This document shows, one piece after another, positions 34,998-43,987 of a DNA stretch of 64,000 nt. The stretch is from Neobacillus novalis NBRC 102450 (GTDB lineage Bacteria; Bacillota; Bacilli; Bacillales; Cytobacillaceae): contig NZ_BCVP01000009.1 in NCBI RefSeq assembly GCF_001591805.1, positions 62,001 through 126,000 of the forward strand, read 5' to 3'. The translations under genes were made by a program, and so were the position numbers. Under the pieces are notes generated by a model that worked only from the letters and a program-made list of their open reading frames with translations, had not been told where the DNA came from and searched no databases. Numbering within the stretch: position 1 is the stretch's first letter; every line of letters begins with the position of its first letter.

Positions 34998-35204
34998 ATG
35001 ACTGAAAATATTTTAAAATTCCTAGAAAAAAAGGGTATCGTTATACGCGAACACCAGATTCAACCTTTAATGGCACAGTTGGATAACTTCCGATTATTAA
35101 CAAATAATTTCATTCCCATAAAGCTTGCCGGTAATAACGTGGAGCAAAAACACGTGCCGTATGAGCATAGGTACGAACAAAGAACGTGCCACCGAATCCA
35201 CTAG
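34998..35204 (+). CDS. Small hypothetical protein, possibly truncated
   Basis: The 68-residue product (MTENILKFLEKKGIVIREHQ onward) follows GAGAGGA. The first half looks like a natural soluble protein, but the tail (EQKHVPYEHRYEQRTCHRIH) has the unusual composition of out-of-frame sequence. This suggests an early frameshift in a once longer gene. The downstream 35205-35363 shows no clear continuation. Confidence that it is translated is low. Confidence 0.3.
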   Translation: MTENILKFLEKKGIVIREHQIQPLMAQLDNFRLLTNNFIPIKLAGNNVEQKHVPYEHRYEQRTCHRIH

Positions 35205-35363
35205 AGAACTATCTGCATTTTCCCGATATAAACACCAGGTTTTTCCCTAAAGAATGGCTGCCTATGGTAGTCTTTTTCTTTTAATGGTTACGTTGAATGA
35301 TCAATCGAGAATATTCCGAAGTAAAGTAAGACAACCTATGGAAAAAACAGCGAGGTGCTTGGG

Positions 35364-36374
35364 TTGAACTCCCTCCATAAACCGAAATTGACTTCTGCAG
35401 AGATTGCTGCTTTATGGACACAGTATTTAAACGAAACTGCTGGACTTTGCTTTCACAAACACATGTTGGAACACCTAGAGGATGTGGACATTAGAGAAAT
35501 TTTTGAATTGGCAATTTCGCTAGGCACCCAACATCAGGAGAAAATTAAAGAGTTTCTTGTGAGTGAAGGTTTTCCAGTTCCAATCGGCTTTACAAACGAT
35601 GACATGAATTCTAACAGTCCACGGCTATTTTCAGATGTATTGTGTTTACATTATATAAATATCATGTCCATCCATGGCTGTCATGGGTACAGCGCGGCAG
35701 TCACAACCTGTTCACGACAGGACGTTCGTGATTATTTTAGGGGCTGTAACATATCTGCAGTTGAATTATGTAATCGAACCAAGAATACCTTGCTAGAAAA
35801 AGGCTTATACTTTCGCCCTCCAGCAGTTTTACCTCCAGAAAAACCGGATTTTGTCAAAGACGAAAAATTTTTAGCGGGATGGTTTGGTGAAAAAAGACCC
35901 TTAAGCTGTATTGAGATAACTGATATCTATTTTAATATGAAAAAAAGCATCCTGACAAAAACTCTCACAGTTGCCTTTAGTCAAGTGGCCAATTCTAAGA
36001 AAGTTTGTGACTTTTTTTTAAAAGCGATGAATACGAAAAACAGTCATGTCCAAATGTTTCTTGACCTATTGAATAATGAAAACCTGCCGGCAGCACCTAT
36101 GTTAGATGCGGAAATCACCAATTCTACCACTTCTCCGTTTTCGGAAAAGCTGATGATGTTTCAAGTTGGATTCTTATTCTCCACTGCGATGGTTTATTAC
36201 GGAACCGGATGGGCGTCATCACCTAGAAGAGACTTGACTCCAAAATATATGCTGGCGATTTCAGGAGATTTGAAAATCGGAAACGATTGGTTGGATTTGA
36301 TGATTGACAACGGCTGGTTAGAGCAGCCGCCTTTAGCTGAAGATCGTAAAGAATTAGCGATGATGAAAAAATGA
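35364..36374 (+). CDS. DUF3231 family protein
   Basis: The 336-residue protein is built of two ferritin-like helical repeats: LTSAEIAALWTQYLNETAGLCFHKHMLEHLEDVDIREIFELAI and, from about 175, a second copy starting LSCIEITDIYFNMKKSILTKTLTVAFSQVANSKKVCDFF. This is the DUF3231 layout typical of spore formers and related in shape to CotF. Function is unknown; spore association is often assumed. The TTG start at 35364 lies five bases after GAGGTG; a GTG nine bases earlier is inside that site. Confidence 0.85.
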   Translation: MNSLHKPKLTSAEIAALWTQYLNETAGLCFHKHMLEHLEDVDIREIFELAISLGTQHQEKIKEFLVSEGFPVPIGFTNDDMNSNSPRLFSDVLCLHYINIMSIHGCHGYSAAVTTCSRQDVRDYFRGCNISAVELCNRTKNTLLEKGLYFRPPAVLPPEKPDFVKDEKFLAGWFGEKRPLSCIEITDIYFNMKKSILTKTLTVAFSQVANSKKVCDFFLKAMNTKNSHVQMFLDLLNNENLPAAPMLDAEITNSTTSPFSEKLMMFQVGFLFSTAMVYYGTGWASSPRRDLTPKYMLAISGDLKIGNDWLDLMIDNGWLEQPPLAEDRKELAMMKK

Positions 36375-36433
36375 GGGGAACTACCACTGGGTTTATGCTG
36401 TATCAGGTGGATTAAATTTAATAACAAATAAAG

Positions 36434-36462
36434 AAGAACTTGGCCACCCCGAGTTCTTTTTT
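36434..36462 (+). terminator. Terminator after the DUF3231 gene
   Basis: AAGAACT and AGTTCTT pair around an 11-base loop with a T6 run. Confidence 0.7.
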
Positions 36463-36520
36463 CAGTTTTGTACAATATAACAAAATCGTTTAAATTTTTT
36501 TCACCCTATTACTTCAACAT

Positions 36521-36534
36521 ACATAGTAATATGT
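36521..36534 (+). promoter_or_regulatory. Candidate PadR operator
   Basis: ACATAGTAATATGT has 5-bp inverted arms ACATA/TATGT and the spacing of known PadR sites. It is 34 bases before the padR-family start codon. Confidence 0.45.
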
Positions 36535-36567
36535 GTTACAATATACAACAACAGAGGAGGTTATTTT

Positions 36568-36924
36568 ATGCAGGCAGAGACTCCAATAAGCAGCGACCTT
36601 ATTCGCGGCCACATTGATACGATGATTCTTCGTGTGTTGAGTGAAGGTGATAACTATGGATATGAAATTATTAAATCGATATTTGAACAAAGCAATGGAA
36701 AATTTGAACTAAAAGAACCTTCACTCTATACGAGCTTAAAAAGGCTTGAAAAACAAAAACTGATTTTCGCCTATTGGGGTGACGAAAGTCAAGGTGGCAG
36801 ACGAAAGTATTATAAAATCACCCCCAGTGGTGAAGGGGCTTATGAACAAGCAATTGAGGCATGGGCGGCCGCGAAGGAACTGATTGATCAGCTAATTATA
36901 AGGGGAGGGAAAAGCAATGAATGA
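36568..36924 (+). CDS. PadR-family transcriptional regulator
   Basis: The 118-residue winged-helix regulator shows HIDTMILRVLSEGDNYGYEIIKSIFEQSNGKFELKEPSLYTSLKRLEKQKLI followed by the wing WGDESQGGRRKYYKITPSG and a C-terminal dimerisation helix. GAGGAGG precedes the ATG. It overlaps the next gene by 8 bases and is first in a three-gene operon with two membrane proteins, the common PadR-permease-prefix arrangement. It probably represses this operon. Confidence 0.92.
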   Translation: MQAETPISSDLIRGHIDTMILRVLSEGDNYGYEIIKSIFEQSNGKFELKEPSLYTSLKRLEKQKLIFAYWGDESQGGRRKYYKITPSGEGAYEQAIEAWAAAKELIDQLIIRGGKSNE

Positions 36925-37594
36925 ACTAAGAAAATATGTCGATCACTTGTTCCGAAAATATAAAAACCATCGTGGTGTTAGCGACCTGAAGGATGAGATT
37001 TTAGGAAATTTGGAAGCGAAGGTATCTCATTTAATGGCAGAAGGATTGAATGAACGCGAGGCGATTGCCAAAGCCAAAAACAGTATTACAAAAATTGATG
37101 ACTTAATTGATGATAATATCCCCGTCTGGATTAATCAGTTTCGCTTTAAAGCGTTTCAAATCACATATATTTATATCCTTATCGCTTGGATTGTGACGAT
37201 TCCGTTTTCTCTTTTAAGTATGGGTCTTTTGTTGAATTACAGCTTGTTTTTCGTGTGTTTGGTCCTAGGAATCTTCTATTTACTTTTAGCTAAAAATGTT
37301 AAAAGGAATGAGAAGAAAATTGCGGAATTGAATCTAGCAGCCTTTACGAGGGCAAAGAAAATCACTTGGCTGCTCTGGCTCCTATTTATTATTGTTATTT
37401 GGGGGTATTTATCAGCGATATTATTTGGCAGCAATATCTGGTTTTCAAGACCGGTTCACATCGATGGACCTTATCAGTTTGGAATATTGATTGCCCGGTA
37501 TGCCCTTCCATTTATTTCAATTGTTATACCACTAATTGTGACTACTAGCATGAAAATGATTAAACACTTCGAAGTGAGGGATTTTCATGAATAA
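36917..37594 (+). CDS. Permease-prefix/DUF1700-like membrane protein
   Basis: The 225-residue protein has an N-terminal helical prefix (MNELRKYVDHLFRKYKNHRGVSDLKDEILGNLEAKVSHLMAEGLNEREAIAKAKNSI) like the HAAS/permease-prefix domain always found after PadR genes. Four TM helices follow at about 90-210. The prefix probably signals to the partner regulator. It overlaps both neighbours by 8 bases. Confidence 0.82.
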   Translation: MNELRKYVDHLFRKYKNHRGVSDLKDEILGNLEAKVSHLMAEGLNEREAIAKAKNSITKIDDLIDDNIPVWINQFRFKAFQITYIYILIAWIVTIPFSLLSMGLLLNYSLFFVCLVLGIFYLLLAKNVKRNEKKIAELNLAAFTRAKKITWLLWLLFIIVIWGYLSAILFGSNIWFSRPVHIDGPYQFGILIARYALPFISIVIPLIVTTSMKMIKHFEVRDFHE

Positions 37595-38144
37595 ACTGGG
37601 GAAACTGATTGCTGCATTGCTTGTCGTGGGGATAGGGCTATTTATTGTTGTACAGTTTATTATCATTCCAAAGCAGAATGCGGCTGCCGAACAATATGTC
37701 ATTGACCAAAGAAGACCGCTTACACATGATTTAGAAAATATTATCCCCTATCGTTTTCTCTATATGGGCAATGCCGGCAACATGATCAACTTATTTAACC
37801 ATTTACCGCTGAACGAGGTTGAAAAGGACTTTGAACTTAAATCTGAAGCCTTTACGTTAATAGTAAATTATCACCAATCAGTTTCGGAAATTGGCACCAA
37901 CCTTGTCAATCAGTCGCTTATTTACAACTCAACAGCTGCCTTTGCGCTGATTGGGAACTTGGAAAAAATCGAATACAACTTCCCGGACCAATCTTTTGAA
38001 GTCAAAAGGGAGAGGATCAAAAGTTTATATGATGATTTTAGTCAATTAATTAAAAGTAACCGCGTCTGGAATCAACAAGTTCGTAATCCGTTAAAAGACA
38101 AAGATTATACAGATAAATCTATCGAATCCATTCTAAAGAAATAG
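37587..38144 (+). CDS. DUF4825-like membrane-anchored protein
   Basis: The 185-residue protein has an uncleaved N-terminal TM helix (7-27) and an extracytoplasmic domain containing TNLVNQ-SLIYNSTAAFALIGNLEKIEYNF, which matches the core of DUF4825. An upstream YRFLYMGNAGNMINLFNHLPL helps the assignment. It is the last gene of the PadR operon. It may be a ligand-sensing partner of the permease-prefix protein. Confidence 0.72.
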   Translation: MNKLGKLIAALLVVGIGLFIVVQFIIIPKQNAAAEQYVIDQRRPLTHDLENIIPYRFLYMGNAGNMINLFNHLPLNEVEKDFELKSEAFTLIVNYHQSVSEIGTNLVNQSLIYNSTAAFALIGNLEKIEYNFPDQSFEVKRERIKSLYDDFSQLIKSNRVWNQQVRNPLKDKDYTDKSIESILKK

Positions 38145-38158
38145 CAGAGGAGCTAACT

Positions 38159-38184
38159 GGTGTCAGGCACCATGATTAACATGG
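38159..38184. repeat. Half copy of the GGTGTCAGGCACC repeat
   Basis: GGTGTCAGGCACCATG followed by ATTAACATGG; the outer complementary arm found in the other copies is absent. Confidence 0.6.
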
Positions 38185-38186
38185 TA

Positions 38187-38222
38187 AAAATCCGGGGTCC
38201 CACATGGGCTCCCGGATTTTTC
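38187..38222 (+). terminator. Terminator of the PadR operon
   Basis: AAAAATCCGGG and CCCGGATTTTT form the outer stem, with GTCCCACATGGGC folding inside it. Confidence 0.75.
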
Positions 38223-38343
38223 GATTAACCGATAATGCTGGCTATCAGATATGTTGGATTTGATTAAGCCAATCTATACAACGGTATTGTTAATTGAAAA
38301 ATGGAAAATACTTTAAATACAATAATTAAAGTGAGGGCTGTCT

Positions 38344-39654
38344 GTGGGTGTGATTAAATCTTATATGGATCAATATGGATATGTATTGTTATTGATTGCG
38401 CTTATGCTTGAACTGTTAGCACTCCCACTGCCGGGTGAGCTCATTATGAGTTACACTGGGTTTCTTGTCTACCAAGGACATCTGGGATGGTTCACAAGTA
38501 TTTTCGTTGCTGGTGTGGGAAGTTCAATTGGAATGACGATTGCTTATTGGATTGGTTTAAAATTTGGTACTGTTTTTTTTGAAAAATACGGTAGGAAATT
38601 CCATCTGGGCCCAGAACGATTGGAGAACACCTCAAAATGGTTTAGTAAGTATGGGAACAAATTGCTAATCATTGCCTATTTTATCCCCGGAGTAAGACAT
38701 TTCACTGGCTATTTTTCAGGGATTACACATCTTAAATTTCGTACATACGCTTTATATGCCTATAGTGGTGCATTTATTTGGGTAGCCACTTTTATTTCGC
38801 TAGGTAAAGTACTTGGACCAAAATGGGATCAATTCCATGCATCCATTAAAAAGTATTTATTAATTGGTATCATAATCGCTTTGTTCATTTTGGTCATTGT
38901 GTATGTATACCGCAGGAAGAAAGAACAAATTAAAGGTGCAGCAATTTTAGGGATTAATAGAATGATGAAATTATTGAAGTCAAGAAAAAGAACAGGGATA
39001 TTTATTGTGTGCACTGTTGTCATCACACTTGTGTTAAGTATCCTGATGATCGAAGTCATTCAAAGTTTGTTGAACAATGAGTTTCAAGAATTCGATGAAA
39101 CAATGACCTATTTGGTTCCGGCAACTTTTGGTCAAGAATGGACTCCTTTCATGCAGATATTCTCTTTCATGGGTAATTCTAAAGTCCTATTTATTATATG
39201 TGCTTGTTCATTTTTGTGGATTATCTGGAAAGGAAGGAACAAAGTACTTGAATCAATAGCATGGCTTTTGATTATTTCAGGTGGAGAATTATATGAAGAA
39301 AGCTTGATAAGGCTATTTCACAGCTTGACTCTACCCGAGCAAACTTCGGCTGCGCGCTTGTTTCATAAATTTCCAAGCGAGCAGCCGCTAATGGCATTTG
39401 TCATCTATGGCTTTGCTGTCTTTGTGTTCGTGCGTCACACCCATAATGTTCGGGTTCACTCAGCCGCCGCCGCAGGGACACTTCTTTTATTACTTCTTAT
39501 AGCAGTCAGCCGTATCTTCTTGAGTGTTCAAGATCCTAGCGATATCCTAGTCGAATATATATTTGGCGGAGTTTGGTTAAGTTTAAATATCCTTGTGTTA
39601 GAAATGTTTCGTTTGCTGCGGATTGTCCATATCGATGTTAAAACAAATAAATAG
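38344..39654 (+). CDS. DedA (SNARE-associated/VTT) protein fused to a PAP2-like domain lacking both catalytic histidines
   Basis: The 436-residue protein has a DedA domain at 1-190 (ELLALPLPGELIMSYTGFL, LKFG-KYGRKF, FIPGVRHFTGYFSG). A cytosolic basic linker follows (RRKKEQIKG), then a C-terminal six-TM PAP2-like domain at about 215-430. At the PAP2 C2 motif PSGH the sequence is PSEQ (344-347). At C3 SRxxxxxHxxxD it is SRIFLSVQDPSD (389-400, Gln396). The domain is therefore probably not a phosphatase. DedA proteins support membrane-potential homeostasis and undecaprenyl-phosphate or phospholipid flipping. GTG start after GTGAGGG. Convergent with mprF. Confidence 0.85.
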   Translation: MGVIKSYMDQYGYVLLLIALMLELLALPLPGELIMSYTGFLVYQGHLGWFTSIFVAGVGSSIGMTIAYWIGLKFGTVFFEKYGRKFHLGPERLENTSKWFSKYGNKLLIIAYFIPGVRHFTGYFSGITHLKFRTYALYAYSGAFIWVATFISLGKVLGPKWDQFHASIKKYLLIGIIIALFILVIVYVYRRKKEQIKGAAILGINRMMKLLKSRKRTGIFIVCTVVITLVLSILMIEVIQSLLNNEFQEFDETMTYLVPATFGQEWTPFMQIFSFMGNSKVLFIICACSFLWIIWKGRNKVLESIAWLLIISGGELYEESLIRLFHSLTLPEQTSAARLFHKFPSEQPLMAFVIYGFAVFVFVRHTHNVRVHSAAAAGTLLLLLLIAVSRIFLSVQDPSDILVEYIFGGVWLSLNILVLEMFRLLRIVHIDVKTNK

Positions 39655-39750
39655 ATAGATGACACTAAAAAAACTCCCCATAAGTTCCATACAAAACACC
39701 CTTGGTCGCCTTCCGGGCAGCCACCATCTACCCAAGTACAGTTTTCATGC

Positions 39751-39789
39751 AAAAAGAAAGATTGGCTCAAAAAAAGCCAATCTTTCTTT
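39751..39789. terminator. Strong bidirectional terminator between DedA fusion and mprF
   Basis: AAAGAAAGATTGGCT and AGCCAATCTTTCTTT form a 15-bp perfect stem with a 7-base loop. Confidence 0.88.
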
Positions 39790-39793
39790 CCGT

Positions 39794-42337
39794 CTATCCG
39801 TCTCCAGTTTTTCTTTTCTTGCCAATTAATAAAGTGATTTGTGCCATAGTGATCGGCAAAGAAGTTTTCTTTCGATGAGCTAAGTATTTTGGGAGCCACA
39901 TATCGGCATATTTATCTTTGAATTTTCTTAAACCTTGAAATGAATAGAAAAATTGCCCATGTAAAAAAATTTGCGAAGCCACTTTTTCACTTAAAAACGA
40001 AAATCTTGACAGCCCCACATTCGATAAAGGCGCCATTCCAATATGAAAGTATTTATATCCTTGTTCTTTTGCCCATTCAAATAATGAAAGAAAAACAAAG
40101 TCCATCGTTCCGTTTGGCGCATCCTTCTCGAAGCGCATTAAGTCCAGAGAAATCGTTTGTTTTTGATCATACACTGGCAACATGCTTACAAATCCAAGGA
40201 TATCCGTTCCATTTGCTTTAACAACGGCTATTTCAGCTTTATCGAGGTAATCCACATCAAAAAAACCGAGGGAAAAACCTTTTTCCGTTCTTCCTTGAAG
40301 CCATTCATCTGATATGGCCCTAAGCTCAGTCATGAAATCTGCATGAAAGGGAGGGTTTAGAATCTCAAACTGATAATTCTCCCGTTCAAACTTGTTTTTT
40401 ACTGCCCTAGCACCCTTCATTTTTTTTCCACTAAAAGAAAAGCTGTCTAAGTCAACATAAGCCTCTTCGCCTAGCTTGAAAAAGTCATAACCGTTTTCAT
40501 GCAGATATGGGAGCATGTTCTCACTGACCTCGTAGAAAACAGGCGTATACCCATGAAAATCTGCTGTTTCTCGGAATTCTTCTATCGCAAGCGGCAATTC
40601 GTCGCGGTCTCCAACAGGGTCTCCAAGAACCACAAGCTTGTCTGCATATACTTGGTAGGCAAACATGACATTGTCTTTTTTATTCCAATAAATATATTTA
40701 TCATGTAAAAAAATTAAATGGGTTAGGGCCGTCCCATTATATTGATTCAAATGGTCGACTATCTTTTCTTCCTGAGGTAGAGTTGTTTCCAGCCCCCATT
40801 TTTTATTCCGTCTAAACAAATAGCCAATGAAAAAAAGGATCAAGGCAATAAACAGGCCGATTAACGCACTCTTAAATAAATCATGATAGTCTTTAAGCAG
40901 ATATGGTGATAGCTTTGGATTCACTTTAATTTCGGTGGAAGGCAAATTGAGATAGCCGATTAATAGAAACATCAAGGTAATCACGACAAACATACCGATA
41001 TCAAAAATGGTTTTACCCCAGCTTAGAACAAATTGCACTCTGTAAAACCGCTTTTTAGAAATTATCAAGAGCACGACGACAATTAAAATATACAATGCCT
41101 CCTCATAATCAAACCCCTTTAAGAAGGTGAATAAGGCAGCAAAAATTAAAACGACAATCGAAAGGTGGTATGCCCTTTTTTCTTTGTACTGAATACCCCG
41201 TGATAAACCGAGCAGGATAAATCCAGTTGCAACAGAGAGCTGATGCGAGATATTCATTATCGGAAACGATAAAAACTCTTGGGCAATTTTTAACCTCCCG
41301 ATAATTCCCGGAACTGCAGCCGAAAGAAGCAAAATAAGTCCTGACAGAAAGACCAAGAAAGTTAAAAGGATATGGCTAATCCTCACAAGGATAGCATCCG
41401 GTACATGGTTCCACGATTTATTCCACCTATTCCAAAAATGCTTGATGAATAGAACGATCCCCACTAAAAAGGGAATAATAAAATAGCCGATACGATAAAA
41501 GAGCAGTAGCATAACCACTTTCTCTTCCGGAACTCCCAAAGACTGAGTACCCCAAATGAAAACTAGGTCAAAGGAGCCAAAGCCGCCAGGAATCATACTA
41601 ATGATACCGGCGCATGAAGCAACAATAAATACAGGAACAAGATCGTCAAAATCAATTGGAATACTCAAAAGCATACATAAAAGCCAAAAAACAAGAAAAA
41701 TGGCAATCCATTCAAATAAAGAAACGAAGAGCAGCCTTAATGCTGTTCCCCAATCGAAAACGAAATCGGCCGCCTTTTTTCGTTGAATGAGAAAGACTAT
41801 GAAAAAAATCGGCAGATATAAACTTACAGCTGTGATGGCCCCAAAAAGCCATTTTTTATCATGAAGGAGAGGGAAACCTCTATATCCAAATAGGACAACC
41901 CAGGCAAGCAAGGAGATACCGGTAAGAAAATAAAGAGAAACAGATGCAATGATCTTCAACAGTCGTTTCTTGTCTGTTTCGTATTCATGATAGAAATAGG
42001 TTCTTAGAGTAGCACCAGCCAAACCTCCAAACCCAATGAAGTTTGCAAAGGTATTCGCAATTAAGGACTTTTTCATCAGCTCTTTTAACGGTACTTTAAT
42101 TCCTAATATTTTTGTTAACAATACATCGTAGAATAACATCGGGGAAATAGCACAAAAAGTAATCAATAGAATCAAGGCCAGTTTGGCAAAATGCAATTGA
42201 CTAACTTCATGACGAAGCATTTGAACATTAACGTTTCCAGTGAATTTTTTAATTTCATAAACGGCCAGTGCTAACAGAATTATTGGAAAAATAATTTTTA
42301 TGAATGTAATAATTTTTTCTTTATTTAACTGTTTCAT
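39794..42337 (-). CDS. mprF: Bifunctional lysylphosphatidylglycerol synthase/flippase MprF
   Basis: The 847-residue length matches the family. The N-terminal flippase (about 1-500) has up to 14 TM helices with LIANTFANFIGFGGLAGATLRTYFYHEYETDK and FVASCAGIISMIPGGFGSFDLVFIWG. The C-terminal DUF2156/GNAT-like synthase (about 530-840) has YNGTALTHLIFLHDKYIYWN, YADKLVVLGDPVGDRDELPLAIEEF, FSLGFFDVDYL and GTMDFVFLSLFEWAKEQGYKYFHIGMAPLSNVG. It transfers an amino acid (usually lysine) from tRNA to phosphatidylglycerol and flips the product, lowering negative surface charge and cationic peptide binding. A weak GGGTG site precedes the ATG. Confidence 0.93.
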   Translation of the reverse strand: MKQLNKEKIITFIKIIFPIILLALAVYEIKKFTGNVNVQMLRHEVSQLHFAKLALILLITFCAISPMLFYDVLLTKILGIKVPLKELMKKSLIANTFANFIGFGGLAGATLRTYFYHEYETDKKRLLKIIASVSLYFLTGISLLAWVVLFGYRGFPLLHDKKWLFGAITAVSLYLPIFFIVFLIQRKKAADFVFDWGTALRLLFVSLFEWIAIFLVFWLLCMLLSIPIDFDDLVPVFIVASCAGIISMIPGGFGSFDLVFIWGTQSLGVPEEKVVMLLLFYRIGYFIIPFLVGIVLFIKHFWNRWNKSWNHVPDAILVRISHILLTFLVFLSGLILLLSAAVPGIIGRLKIAQEFLSFPIMNISHQLSVATGFILLGLSRGIQYKEKRAYHLSIVVLIFAALFTFLKGFDYEEALYILIVVVLLIISKKRFYRVQFVLSWGKTIFDIGMFVVITLMFLLIGYLNLPSTEIKVNPKLSPYLLKDYHDLFKSALIGLFIALILFFIGYLFRRNKKWGLETTLPQEEKIVDHLNQYNGTALTHLIFLHDKYIYWNKKDNVMFAYQVYADKLVVLGDPVGDRDELPLAIEEFRETADFHGYTPVFYEVSENMLPYLHENGYDFFKLGEEAYVDLDSFSFSGKKMKGARAVKNKFERENYQFEILNPPFHADFMTELRAISDEWLQGRTEKGFSLGFFDVDYLDKAEIAVVKANGTDILGFVSMLPVYDQKQTISLDLMRFEKDAPNGTMDFVFLSLFEWAKEQGYKYFHIGMAPLSNVGLSRFSFLSEKVASQIFLHGQFFYSFQGLRKFKDKYADMWLPKYLAHRKKTSLPITMAQITLLIGKKRKTGDG

Positions 42338-42504
42338 TCGTATTCACCCATTTTCTCCTTGCAAGTTAGTATTGGACAATACTTTTAAAAGGAAGCTTTT
42401 ATATATCGTATTTTGTTTTAAAAATACACAAATATGCGGATGGAAAAGATTACAGTTAAATGTTGTTGCAAAATTTACCATTCGTAAGGGGTTCTCAACA
42501 TGTA

Positions 42505-42741
42505 TTAAACAAATGACTCCGGTAAATGGATTGTATTAACATGGGCTAAATTCCGATAAACCGTTTCCCTTTCTGCCGTAATGAGAATGAGTTTGTTATT
42601 AAGAAGTTTTTGTAGTAAACCAATTTTTTCACTTTTATCGCCGCCGTCAATGACAACCATTTGACCCTCTATCTTTTTGCACTGCTCCTCAAAGGATCTG
42701 GCCAGTGGAATCGAGGTAACTTTAGCGAATTCTACAGGAAT
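42505..42741 (-). pseudogene. C-terminal gene fragment, family not recognised
   Basis: A minus-strand frame of 78 codons, bounded upstream by an in-frame TAA and lacking any start codon or ribosome binding site, has protein-like composition: FAKVTSIPLARSFEEQCKK, EGQMVVIDGGDKSEKIGLL, LNNKLILITAERETVYRNL and HVNTIHLPESFV. It alternates predicted beta strands and helices like the end of a Rossmann-type domain. It appears to be the remaining 3' end of a deleted gene in the 42338-42826 gap. Confidence 0.5.
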
Positions 42742-42826
42742 TTATATATTCAGACTTCCGTGTCTAATGGTAAAATAAATGGAATATGAAAGGGAAAAGC
42801 AAAAATGATAAACGAGGAGAATGATA

Positions 42827-43333
42827 ATGGAAATTAGACTACTTGGTCCAGCAGATGCAGAAAGTTATTGGGCATTAAGATTAGAGGCATTACAACAAAA
42901 TCCGGAAGCATTTTTAACAAGCTATGAGGAATCTGTAAAAAGGAAAAATCCAGTTGAACAGGTCGCCCAAAACTTTACAGCAGAAGGAAGCTATACATTT
43001 GGTGCATTTGATAATGGGGAACTTATCGGGATGGTCACCTTAGTTCAGGAGGAGCGGGCGAAAATCCAGCACCGGGCAAACATTTTTGCCATGTATGTCA
43101 CGGCAAAGAAACAAGGGTTAGGTGTGGGAAAAGCATTGCTCACAGAAGCCATCATTAAAGCGAGAAGTATAGAAGGAATTGAAAAAATAAATTTAACTGT
43201 AACCGCAAGTAATCAAAAAGCTAAGAAGCTCTATACTCGATTAGGATTTAAAGCCTTTGGATTGGAAGAAAAGGCCCTTATCGTAAATGGCGTTTATTAT
43301 GATGATGAATTTATGGTTCTGCATTTGAAATAG
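42827..43333 (+). CDS. GNAT-family N-acetyltransferase
   Basis: The 168-residue, single-domain acetyltransferase has an N-terminal EIRLLGPADAESYWALRLEALQQNPEAFLTSYEE, typical of the YhdJ/YncA-like group. The AcCoA loop lies in IFAMYVTAKKQGLGVGKALL and motif B in INLTVTASNQKAKKLYTRLGFKAFG. Acceptor unknown. The start at 42827 lies 8 bases after GAGGAG; the ATG six bases earlier is too close. Confidence 0.87.
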   Translation: MEIRLLGPADAESYWALRLEALQQNPEAFLTSYEESVKRKNPVEQVAQNFTAEGSYTFGAFDNGELIGMVTLVQEERAKIQHRANIFAMYVTAKKQGLGVGKALLTEAIIKARSIEGIEKINLTVTASNQKAKKLYTRLGFKAFGLEEKALIVNGVYYDDEFMVLHLK

Positions 43334-43357
43334 AGATTACAAAATGACAAGGTGAAC

Positions 43358-43390
43358 ACGAGGGCTTGGAATTCCAAGCTCGTTTTTTTG
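43358..43390 (+). terminator. Terminator after GNAT gene
   Basis: ACGAG-CTTGGAATTCCAAG-CTCGT forms an almost perfect stem with a GG bulge, followed by T7. Confidence 0.8.
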
Positions 43391-43477
43391 TTTAAAAATT
43401 TTCCACATTGTGCGATAAGTAAGTTTCCAGAGCGTCTAATATATAAGAATGATTTTTAACTGCAGGGAGTTGAAAAG

Positions 43478-43987
43478 TTGCGAAATAAAGATATTCTCGA
43501 ATGGTTTGAATTATACAGTGATGATATATACCATTTCTTGATTTACCGGTTAGGTTCTACAGATGTGGAAGAACTTGTGCAAGAGGTTTTTATTAAAGCA
43601 ATTAAAGCCATTGAAAGATATGAAGCAAATGCAAGTCCGAAAACATGGCTGTTTAGTATTGCACGTAATGTAGCAGTAGATGAACTTAGGCGAATAAGAA
43701 GAACCAGATTAAAAGAATTGTATCTTCAAGCAGGGAAGGAACCCCCAAGTAGTAAAACACCAGAGGAAATCCTCCAATTGAATGAGGAAAACAGGGACAT
43801 ATTCCTGGCGATTCAATCGCAAAAATCAAATTACCGAGATGTCCTCATCCTAAAAGGGATTAAGCAGCTGGCTGTTGCTGAAGTCTCCTTAATACTTGGG
43901 TGGAGTGAAAACAAGGTCCGTTCTACCTATCATCGTGCCCGAAATGCGTTATTAAAGGATTTAGGGGGCTATTTAAATGAGGAATAA
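43478..43987 (+). CDS. ECF-type RNA polymerase sigma factor
   Basis: The 169-residue sigma factor has region 2 at 8-75 (YSDDIYHFLIYRLGSTDVEELVQEVFIKAIKAIERYEANASPKTWLFSIARNVAVDELRR) and region 4 at about 115-165 (SNYRDVLILKGIKQLAVAEVSLILGWSENKVRSTYHRARNALLKDL). It lacks regions 1 and 3, as ECF factors do. TTG start with GGGAG nine bases upstream. It overlaps its downstream partner by 11 bases, the usual sign of a sigma/anti-sigma pair. The promoter is unclear: CGTC lies at 43433 without a convincing partner. Confidence 0.92.
   Translation: MRNKDILEWFELYSDDIYHFLIYRLGSTDVEELVQEVFIKAIKAIERYEANASPKTWLFSIARNVAVDELRRIRRTRLKELYLQAGKEPPSSKTPEEILQLNEENRDIFLAIQSQKSNYRDVLILKGIKQLAVAEVSLILGWSENKVRSTYHRARNALLKDLGGYLNEE

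Noticed and set aside
43405..43440. ECF autoregulatory promoter before the sigma gene at 43478
   Set aside because: CGTC at 43433 has no convincing -35 partner at 16-17 bp, so I did not list it.
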